64,000 bases of DNA from Flavobacterium lindanitolerans. Its GTDB lineage: Bacteria > Bacteroidota > Bacteroidia > Flavobacteriales > Flavobacteriaceae. How positions within the stretch are numbered: the first letter of the stretch is position 1; each line of letters begins with the position of its first letter. The translations under genes and the position numbers were made by a program. The notes beneath the pieces were generated by a model. It searched no databases. It saw only the letters and a program-made list of their open reading frames with translations, and was not told the origin of the DNA. Below, piece by piece: positions 44,101 through 51,219 of the stretch. The DNA lies in assembly GCF_002846575.1 (NCBI RefSeq), contig NZ_PJND01000008.1, forward strand, positions 496,001 through 560,000, given 5' to 3'.

Positions 44101-47100
44101 TGCAGAATCGCAGTTGGTCGGGTTCAAAATCTCGCATAATTGGTATACGATAGTATAGGTTCCCGCAGGAGTCTGTGGGTCTACGCTTACCGTTCCTGTT
44201 GCAGGATTCAATTCCACGCCAGGGTTGGCCGATGGGGTTGTTACCGTGATGGTTACCTGTGACGGGATTACCGGAACACCGTTTAATGTGTCGTTATCCA
44301 ATACGTTCACCACGTCCGTATTTCCTTCGTATCCGTTAACCGGAGCCGGGTTATCGTTAACCGCATCGATTGGTGCCTCTTCCACTACTACCGTTACGGT
44401 TGCAGAATCACAGTTGGTCGGGTTCAAAATCTCGCATAATTGGTATACGATAGTATAGGTTCCCGCAGGAGTCTGTGGGTCTACGCTTACCGTTCCCGTT
44501 GCAGGATCCAATTCCACGCCCGGATTAGCCGATGGGGTTGTTACCGTGATGGTTACCTGAGATGGGATTACCGGAACACCGTTTAATGTGTCGTTATCCA
44601 ATACGTTCACCACGTCCGTATTTCCTTCGTATCCGTTAACCGGAGCCGGGTTATCATTAACCGCATCGATTGGTGCCTCTTCCACTACTACCGTTACGGT
44701 TGCAGAATCACAGTTGGTCGGGTTTAGTATCTCGCACAGTTGGTATACGATAGTGTAGGTTCCCGCAGGTGTCTGTGGGTCTACGCTCACCGTTCCCGTT
44801 GCAGGATCCAGTTCCACGCCCGGATTAGTCGATGGGGTTGTTACCGTAATTACAACTTCTGATGGTACTACCGGAACACCGTTTAGGGTATCGTTATCCA
44901 GTACGTTTACTACATCTGGATTTCCTTCGTATCCGTTAACCGGTGTTGGAGTATCGTTATTGGCTACGATAGGTGCTGCGGCTACTACAACTGTTACGGT
45001 TGCAGTATCGCAGTTGGTTGGGTTTAATATTTCGCAAATTGTATAATCAAAAGTATAGTTTCCTGCCGGTGTGTCCGCTAAAACATCAACTGCTCCTGTA
45101 GTGGTATTGAATGTTATTCCTGCCGGTACACTTCCCGGTACAACACTAACTGTTACTTCACCTGGAATTACTGCTACTCCATTTAAAGTATCGTTTGCTA
45201 AAACATTTGGAATTGCATTTCCTCCTACATAACCATTTACCGGAGTGGCGTTTGTATCATTAACCGCTACAATTGGCGCAGCAGTTACGACAATAGTTAC
45301 TGTAGCTGAATCGCAATTTGTTGGGTTTAATATTTCACATAGCTGGTACACTATCGTGTAGGTTCCCGCAGGAGTTTCCGGATCTACGCTTACCGTTCCT
45401 GTTGCCGGGTCAAGCTCTACGCCTGGGTTTGTTGACGGAGTAGTTACCGTAATTACAACTTCTGATGGTACTACCGGAACACCATTTAAAGTATCATTAG
45501 TCAAAACATTTACTACATCAGTATCTCCTTCATATCCGTTAACCGGAGTTGGATTATCATTATTCGCTACGATTGGTGCCGCCGCTACGTTTACAGTGAC
45601 CTGTGCAGTGTCGCAGTTCGTAGGGTTTAGCACCTCACAGATAGTATAATCGAAAGTATACGTTCCTGCAGGAGTTCCCGCATTTACGCTTACTGCTCCC
45701 GTAGATGTGTTGAACGACAATCCTGCCGGAACAGCTCCAGGAGCAACCGAAACGGTTACCGAGCCTGCCGTGATGGCTGCACCATTCAGGGTATCGTTTG
45801 CCAATACGTTTGGTATAGCCGTACCTCCTGCCATACCGTTAACCGGAGTCGCAGTAGTATCGTTATTCGCTACGATTGGCGCTGCCGCTACGTTTACAGT
45901 GACTTGTGCAGTGTCACAGTTCGCAGGGTTTAATACCTCGCAGATGGTATAGTCGAAAGTATACGTTCCTGCAGGAGTTCCCGCATTTACGCTTACCGCT
46001 CCCGTAGAAGTGTTGAATGACAGTCCTGCCGGAACAGCTCCCGGTGCGGTTGTAATCGTTACTGTACCTGCCGTAATTGGCGAGCCATTCAACGTGTCGT
46101 TTGCCAATACGTTTGGTATAGCCGTACCTCCTGCCATACCGTTAACCGGAGTCGCAGTAGTGTCGTTATTCGCTACGATTGGAGCCGCCGCTACGTTTAC
46201 AGTGACTTGTGCAGTGTCACAGTTCGCAGGGTTTAGCACCTCGCAGATGGTATAGTCGAAAGTATACGTTCCTACAGGAGTTCCCGCATTTACGCTTACC
46301 GCTCCGGTTGAAGTATTGAAAGACAGTCCTGTCGGAACAGCTCCGGGAGCAGTAGAAATTGTTACTGTACCTGCCGTGATTGGCGAACCGTTCAACGTGT
46401 CGTTTGATACTACGTTAGCAATAGCCGTACCGCCCGCAATACCGTTAACCGGAGTCGCAGTATTGTCGTTATTCGCTACGATTGGAGCCGCCGCTACGTT
46501 TACAGTGACTTGTGCAGTGTCACAGTTCGCAGGGTTTAGCACCTCGCAGATGGTATAGTCGAAAGTATACGTTCCTGCAGGAGTTCCCGCATTTACGCTT
46601 ACCGCTCCCGTAGAAGTATTGAAAGACAGTCCTGCCGGAACAGCTCCCGGTGCGGTTGTAATCGTTACCGTACCTGCTGTGATGGCTGCGCCGTTCAGTG
46701 TGTCATTTGTTAATACGTTTGGTATAGCCGTACCGCCCGCGATACCGTTAACCGGAGTCGCAGTAGTGTCGTTATTCGCTACGATTGGAGCCGCCGCTAC
46801 GTTTACAGTGACTTGTGCAGTGTCACAGTTCGTAGGGTTTAGCACCTCGCAGATGGTATAGTCGAAAGTATACGTTCCTGCAGGAGTTCCCGCATTTACG
46901 CTTACCGCTCCGGTTGAAGTATTGAACGACAATCCTGCCGGAACAGCTCCGGGAGCAGTAGAAATTGTTACTGTACCAGCCGTGATTGGCGAACCGTTCA
47001 ACGTGTCGTTTGATACTACGTTGGCAATAGCCTGGCCACCTGCCAAACCATTTACAGGAGTTGCAGTAGCATCGTTATTGGCTACGATAACATTCACAGG

Positions 47101-49959
47101 AGTTGTTGTTGTTGAATCTGTGTTATCTGTTGTATCAGGGTCATTTTCATCGCCATCAACAGTAGCAGTATTCGTATGGTTTCCGGTAGCATTGACAGTA
47201 GCGGTAATTACTAAAGTCTGGATTGCTCCATTAGCTAAGTTCCCTACTGTCCATAGTCCTGTTGCGGAAGCATAGGATTGTCCTGCTGTATGTGAAACAT
47301 ACGTATATCCTGAAGGAAGCTGGTCTGTTACCAATACATTGGTTGCATTACCCGGTCCGTTATTGGTTACAACCAAAGTAAATTCTACCTGTGAGCCAAC
47401 ATTTGGCGTTGCATTGTTTACAGTCTTGGCAATTTCCAAATTCGCATCTGCATCCGGAGCAACCGTTACGTCATCTGTATTATCACCCGGAACCGGATCA
47501 TTTTCTGTACCTGTTACGGTAGCTACGTTTGTATAGTTTCCTGTAGCATTTACCGTTGCAGTAACAGTCATTGTTCGTGTAACTCCGTTAGCTATGTTTC
47601 CTATTGTCCAGATTCCCGTACCACTGTTGTAAGTACCGGCAGTAACAGTTGAAGAAACATAAGTAAAACCTGTTGGCAACTGGTCTGTAACTACTACTCC
47701 TGTAGCAGCATTTGGCCCGTTGTTCGTCACAGCAATTGTAAAAGTTACCGATTGCCCGATTGTAGGCACTGTAACATTTGCCGTTTTCACAATTGTAAGG
47801 TCGGCTATAGCGGCAACATTCAGGTTGTTGTATTTAATATTATTACAGTTTTCAACTGCTGTTCCGTTTCTACATTCCAAATGTGGGTCGGTTGGTGGTG
47901 TTGTGCCAGGATGAGTGGCATCAATATCTGTTACGTCAGCCGGGCGTATAATTGAAGCTTCCACATTTAAAGGTTGTCCTGCTAAAGATGAACCTACAGT
48001 TCCTGTAATCGTAAATACGATTTCTGAACCGTTTGTCATATTCAGGTCAGCTATATAGTTGCCCGAAACTGGGTCTACAGCTCCGCTCACTACTACAACA
48101 GTTCCCTGGCTATTTACATAAGTAACTCCCGTTATTGTAAATCCGGCCGGAACAACAAAGGCAAAGCCTGAACCTGTCACGTCGCTTGGCCCATTATTTT
48201 TTACTACTACATTATAGTTGACTTGTTGTCCAACAGCTACAGTGGTAGTTGAAGGCGTAACGCTTACTACTTCCAAATCAGCCGCTGCAACAATAATATC
48301 GAGTGTTTTTATAATTACTTCTCCGGGAACAAAACTCCAGGTATCTAATGATTTTTCGTTACCAAAACTTGAACCTCCATCTCCATTATTTCCTGTTCCA
48401 GAACTACCCATCGTGTATCTTCCCCATTTATGTCCGTTGCTGTTACTTGAAATACCAGCTATTCCGGAAGCAGTAGGGTTTGATTGTGTATTTGCGTTTC
48501 CGCCCTGAACATTTGAATCATCCCAATATACCAAATCTCTATTTGGTGTATAAAGGTTATAACTGCTGTTCAGTTGCTCAATAATAATACCTCCCGGATT
48601 AATTTCCATATCTATAAAAGGGAAATGGACTTCGGCACCAAACAGCTGTACTCTGATTTCTCCAATATTGGTATTGGCCGGCAGCGTATTCCCTGCCCCG
48701 TCACGTCCGTCCCAAAAAACAGTATTGGTCCCCATATTACAGTTTCCTGTTATGGTTCTGGTTGGGAAAGCTCCCAGTATTTCAATTCTGTATGTTCCTG
48801 AAAGGTTAGAATCGAAACCAATATAAGCTCCCTTATTACCGGAACGGTTTGGAGTTCCCTCTGCACCTGTATAAGTGATGTTTGTAGCCGTAGGCGTAAT
48901 CACAGTGTTTTTTAACCAGGTTGTTACGCTCAAAGAAGTACTTACTGCCTGAGTTGCACTTGAAGGCAAATCGGCAGCAGGCGTTGTATAAAATATTTTA
49001 TGCGTAACGTTATTAGCATCGTCCTGACTTCTAGGGTCATGAACTCTAAAATCAGCACTTGAAGGGCTTGAAAGGTTCAAACTCTTATAGGAAGGGTTTC
49101 CTGTAGCATCCAAAAAACCTTTATTATTTACAAAAAAAGTAAACCCAACTCCATTCGAGCCGTTATTGGTTACTCTATAGGCAATTCCGTCACGTGTTAA
49201 AACAGTAAATTTACCATAAAAGGCCTTATTTGCCTGAAATGAAGTTCCCTGTATGTGCAGGTTAAACACATTTGAATACACACGTCCGGAAATCCAATTG
49301 GAATTAGCTGCATTTCTTACGGAAATATCCCAGGCAGCTATCAATTCTGTATTGTTTCCTTGCGTCCAGTTAGCATCAGCAGCAACATCCACAACACTTG
49401 GTGTAGAGCTGCTGGTTTCAGAACCCGAAGGTAAAAATTCTACTTTCCAGATTCCCGCCTGTCCGGCACCAACTGTGACCGAATAAGGTGTGTATCGGTC
49501 ACCTCCGGCTCCTTGTCCTGGATATTGCGGTCCGGCTAATTCACCGGCACGGTTAGGAATTTGACCTGTTGTATTCGCAGCAGATAAGAATTGAGTCCCG
49601 TCTGGTGCTATCAACCTGATACGTCCATTACCAATGTTTTGGGCGCTAGATCCTGTCGCAATAGTTTCTCCCACCTGGGCATAGACATAATGCGTTCCTA
49701 AAGTTTTAAAAGGCCAGGAATTGATGGTGGTTCCTCCGGCCGTATAGCTATTACTATACAGGAAAGCACGGTTACCCACTACTCCGGATGGATAAAGGTC
49801 CTTACTTCCATCTGCATAAGCTGCATTCCAGAAGCTGGCCATCGTCAGAAGGAAAACAAGCATTAAGATATTTTTTACTCTTAATGCAGCATTCCCAAAC
49901 ATGACATTTACCTGTCGATAGGGCAAGAATCTGCCTTGACAACTGTAGTTTTTGTTCAT
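41119..49959 (-). CDS. Giant T9SS type B adhesin with DUF11 and Ig-like repeats (SprB-like role)
   Basis: 2946 residues. Start MNKNYSCQG is chosen since it precedes a long signal peptide (cleaved near AAYADG, ~50) and upstream codons lie in the promoter region. Domains: unique N-terminal region to ~550; three DUF11 modules (~555-955, e.g. FTIAVTNNGPNAATGVVVTD); 15 Ig-like units of 100-101 residues (~957-2450), each with VNDTLNG-like and ILNPTNCD motifs; three related modules (NTGNVTVTNISVTDP type, ~2460-2830); a CHU_C sorting domain (VVTPNNDGSNEFLYIGGLGC, VEIFNRWGVVVYE). It heads a unit with SprF-like and OmpA proteins. Size, repeats and context suggest a mobile or fixed surface adhesin; it is not shown to be SprB itself. 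Confidence 0.93.
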   Translation of the reverse strand: MNKNYSCQGRFLPYRQVNVMFGNAALRVKNILMLVFLLTMASFWNAAYADGSKDLYPSGVVGNRAFLYSNSYTAGGTTINSWPFKTLGTHYVYAQVGETIATGSSAQNIGNGRIRLIAPDGTQFLSAANTTGQIPNRAGELAGPQYPGQGAGGDRYTPYSVTVGAGQAGIWKVEFLPSGSETSSSTPSVVDVAADANWTQGNNTELIAAWDISVRNAANSNWISGRVYSNVFNLHIQGTSFQANKAFYGKFTVLTRDGIAYRVTNNGSNGVGFTFFVNNKGFLDATGNPSYKSLNLSSPSSADFRVHDPRSQDDANNVTHKIFYTTPAADLPSSATQAVSTSLSVTTWLKNTVITPTATNITYTGAEGTPNRSGNKGAYIGFDSNLSGTYRIEILGAFPTRTITGNCNMGTNTVFWDGRDGAGNTLPANTNIGEIRVQLFGAEVHFPFIDMEINPGGIIIEQLNSSYNLYTPNRDLVYWDDSNVQGGNANTQSNPTASGIAGISSNSNGHKWGRYTMGSSGTGNNGDGGSSFGNEKSLDTWSFVPGEVIIKTLDIIVAAADLEVVSVTPSTTTVAVGQQVNYNVVVKNNGPSDVTGSGFAFVVPAGFTITGVTYVNSQGTVVVVSGAVDPVSGNYIADLNMTNGSEIVFTITGTVGSSLAGQPLNVEASIIRPADVTDIDATHPGTTPPTDPHLECRNGTAVENCNNIKYNNLNVAAIADLTIVKTANVTVPTIGQSVTFTIAVTNNGPNAATGVVVTDQLPTGFTYVSSTVTAGTYNSGTGIWTIGNIANGVTRTMTVTATVNATGNYTNVATVTGTENDPVPGDNTDDVTVAPDADANLEIAKTVNNATPNVGSQVEFTLVVTNNGPGNATNVLVTDQLPSGYTYVSHTAGQSYASATGLWTVGNLANGAIQTLVITATVNATGNHTNTATVDGDENDPDTTDNTDSTTTTPVNVIVANNDATATPVNGLAGGQAIANVVSNDTLNGSPITAGTVTISTAPGAVPAGLSFNTSTGAVSVNAGTPAGTYTFDYTICEVLNPTNCDTAQVTVNVAAAPIVANNDTTATPVNGIAGGTAIPNVLTNDTLNGAAITAGTVTITTAPGAVPAGLSFNTSTGAVSVNAGTPAGTYTFDYTICEVLNPANCDTAQVTVNVAAAPIVANNDNTATPVNGIAGGTAIANVVSNDTLNGSPITAGTVTISTAPGAVPTGLSFNTSTGAVSVNAGTPVGTYTFDYTICEVLNPANCDTAQVTVNVAAAPIVANNDTTATPVNGMAGGTAIPNVLANDTLNGSPITAGTVTITTAPGAVPAGLSFNTSTGAVSVNAGTPAGTYTFDYTICEVLNPANCDTAQVTVNVAAAPIVANNDTTATPVNGMAGGTAIPNVLANDTLNGAAITAGSVTVSVAPGAVPAGLSFNTSTGAVSVNAGTPAGTYTFDYTICEVLNPTNCDTAQVTVNVAAAPIVANNDNPTPVNGYEGDTDVVNVLTNDTLNGVPVVPSEVVITVTTPSTNPGVELDPATGTVSVDPETPAGTYTIVYQLCEILNPTNCDSATVTIVVTAAPIVAVNDTNATPVNGYVGGNAIPNVLANDTLNGVAVIPGEVTVSVVPGSVPAGITFNTTTGAVDVLADTPAGNYTFDYTICEILNPTNCDTATVTVVVAAAPIVANNDTPTPVNGYEGNPDVVNVLDNDTLNGVPVVPSEVVITVTTPSTNPGVELDPATGTVSVDPQTPAGTYTIVYQLCEILNPTNCDSATVTVVVEEAPIDAVNDNPAPVNGYEGNTDVVNVLDNDTLNGVPVIPSQVTITVTTPSANPGVELDPATGTVSVDPQTPAGTYTIVYQLCEILNPTNCDSATVTVVVEEAPIDAVNDNPAPVNGYEGNTDVVNVLDNDTLNGVPVIPSQVTITVTTPSANPGVELNPATGTVSVDPQTPAGTYTIVYQLCEILNPTNCDSATVTVVVEEAPIDAVNDNPAPVNGYEGNTDVVNVLDNDTLNGVPVIPSQVTITVTTPSANPGVELDPATGTVSVDPQTPAGTYTIVYQLCEILNPTNCDSATVTVVVEEAPIDAVNDNPAPVNGYEGNTDVVNVLDNDTLNGVPVIPSQVTITVTTPSANPGVELDPATGTVSVDPQTPAGTYTIVYQLCEILNPTNCDSATVTIVVEEAPIDAVNDNPAPVNGYEGNTDVVNVLDNDTLNGVPVIPSQVTITVTTPSANPGVELDPATGTVSVDPQTPAGTYTIVYQLCEILNPTNCDSATVTVVVEEAPIDAVNDNPTPVNGYEGNPDVVNVLDNDTLNGVPVIPSQVTITVTTPSTNPGVELDPATGTVSVDPQTPAGTYTIIYQLCEILNPTNCESATVTIVVNPAPIDAVNDDLTGTIVNGTEGMVNAGNVFTNDTLNGVAVIPSEVTLTTVNADAPLTLNPDGTITVAPGTPAGTYTLEYSICEILNPTNCDTAIVTILVQVPGVEIIKQGTFNDANGDGFAQVGETITYNFTVINTGTMELTNITVSDPLVTVNGGPLATLAAGATDSTTFTAVYTFTQADIDAGVVNNQALVTATPVVGTPITDDSDSNDPTLPGNDDPTVTVLPQNPKFELFKEGVYQDANNDGIVNAGDVIQYSFTVRNTGNVTVTNISVTDPIVAVSGGPIASLAPQATDSTTFTATYTISQADIELGAVYNLALAEGTDPSGNPIDVESQDPSPLDPNDPLYEPTCPDCTVTIIEQNPAIALIKTATFNDSNNNGIAEVGETITYNFTVTNTGNVSLSDVTVTDPLPGVVVSGGPITLAVGESDSTTFTAIYTITQADINAGSVSNQAFVTGNSPLDVEVTDASDHTDNAGNNPTIVEIDGCTINVFNVVTPNNDGSNEFLYIGGLGCYPDNKVEIFNRWGVVVYETSGYNNNDKAFRGYSEGRVTVNKSEGLPDGTYFYILKYKKQDGTVREKSGYLYLSR
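42600..47090 (-). repeat. Fifteen tandem 300/303-bp coding repeats, two interleaved subtypes
   Basis: Subtype A (303 bp, TAPGAVPAGLSFNTSTGAVS) occurs six times and subtype B (300 bp, PGVELDPATGTVSVDPQTPA) nine times, in the order A5-B-A-B8. The B units between about 43140 and 44940 are nearly identical, period exactly 300 bp. Confidence 0.92.
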
Positions 49960-50176
49960 CTTTATGGTTTTAATTGTTTTAATTGAAAATCGGGGAAAAC
50001 AGTTTTTTGGTGGTGGCAAACGGTTTATTAAGAGCGATTTAAAGAATAAAGTTTTTACACATACGCAGATTGGTTTGATTAATAAATGGTTAGACACAAC
50101 TATCTGGCTGACGGACAACCCGATTGTGCAAATTTCTTTACTATACTGCGTAGGCCGTGTAGACAATGCATACAGC

Positions 50177-50200
50177 ATTTGTAGAATAAATTCTACAAAT
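50177..50200. promoter_or_regulatory. TTGTAGAAT dyad upstream of the giant adhesin operon
   Basis: TTTGTAGAAT-AA-ATTCTACAAA, with one more matching base pair on each side, so 11-bp arms. It lies between the channel gene's stop and the adhesin start, 218 bp before the latter. A -7-like GAAATTTG (minus strand) follows near 50129-50136. Confidence 0.75.
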
Positions 50201-50226
50201 TTGGCTTATGATTTCAGGTTGCGGAT

Positions 50227-50958
50227 TTAGTTAATTGGCCTGATGAAGGTGATGTAGTAGATAATTCCTGCCAGACCGGCTCCGGCAAAAGGTGACAACC
50301 ATAAAGACAACGCTTCTATTGCCTCATGATTTCCATAGATTAGCAATTCTGCAGCAGTAACGGCCGGATTTAGCGGATAATTGGTAATAGACATATTGAC
50401 AAAATTGGCCATAAAAACAGTTATTGCCATAATAGAAGCCACATACAACTTACTCTTTTTCAAATAGGTCAAACCCAAAAAAAGCAATAAAATAATAAAC
50501 ATCAGTACGCTTTGGCATACTGTCGATAACATTAATCCTTCCTCGTATCCCAACACTGTCGGCTTAATGAACATCCCGGAAATTGTTCCGCCTTTTTGCG
50601 AAAACAGATAAAACCCCAGAAAGGTTGCCAGAATCCCTCCTGCTACATGCATACAGGTATAAGCAATAAGTCGGTTAAAACCTATTCTGTTGGCAATAAA
50701 AAAACCAACCGAAATAGCAGGATTATAATGGGACCCTGATATAGGATAGAAAAAGAAAGTAGCCAAAAAAGTAAGGATACCTATAGAGAGGCATAGTAGC
50801 AGCTGATTGAAAAAATTATCTTGAAAAAATGGAATAAGCATTCCCGCTACAACAAAAAAAGTCAATAAAAATGTCCCTGCAAATTCTGCAAGAATGCTCA
50901 CTAATTGCACTTTAGCGAACATCTTTTTATGCCCGGAGGCAAATGTTGGTAAACTCAT
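50227..50958 (-). CDS. Aquaporin/MIP-family channel, atypical
   Basis: 243 residues with six membrane helices. Two NPA boxes are present: SGSHYNPAISVG (N79) and NYPLNPAVTAAE (N197). In water and glycerol channels the second box is followed by Arg, part of the selectivity filter; here it is Val (V200). The pore is therefore not a standard water or glycerol filter and the substrate is uncertain. The protein sits between the adhesin operon and a divergent sensor kinase, with TTGTAGAAT dyads on both sides. Membership of the family is confident; function is not. Confidence 0.82.
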   Translation of the reverse strand: MSLPTFASGHKKMFAKVQLVSILAEFAGTFLLTFFVVAGMLIPFFQDNFFNQLLLCLSIGILTFLATFFFYPISGSHYNPAISVGFFIANRIGFNRLIAYTCMHVAGGILATFLGFYLFSQKGGTISGMFIKPTVLGYEEGLMLSTVCQSVLMFIILLLFLGLTYLKKSKLYVASIMAITVFMANFVNMSITNYPLNPAVTAAELLIYGNHEAIEALSLWLSPFAGAGLAGIIYYITFIRPIN

Positions 50959-51100
50959 AAAAATTTAGTGGAATAATAGCAAGGGAAAGAAATCTTTCCC
51001 TTGCATCAAGTAATCAAAACCTATAAAAATTAATCGGGTTAAATCATTTACTAAATTCCATATTGACATTGGAAAAAATTGTGGCTCATATAAATACTTA

Positions 51101-51120
51101 TTGTAGAATTAATTCTACAA
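51101..51120. promoter_or_regulatory. TTGTAGAAT dyad between channel and sensor kinase
   Basis: TTGTAGAATTAATTCTACAA, a perfect 20-bp palindrome, 100 bp before the kinase start codon and 143 bp before the channel gene. A -7-like GAACTTTG (51144-51151) follows on the kinase side. It matches the dyad at 50177-50200 in both arms. Confidence 0.75.
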
Positions 51121-51219
51121 CACCATTCGGCATTTTTCATGCTGAACTTTGTAATATTGAGCAATGGATTTCCCTTATCAGATAGCGCTGATTAAGCCAC
51201 TGATTTCCATCTGCTAAAA

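Noticed and set aside
43140-44940. CRISPR-like regular repeats
   Set aside because: The period is 300 bp with almost no spacer variation, in frame within a single protein gene; there are no cas genes.
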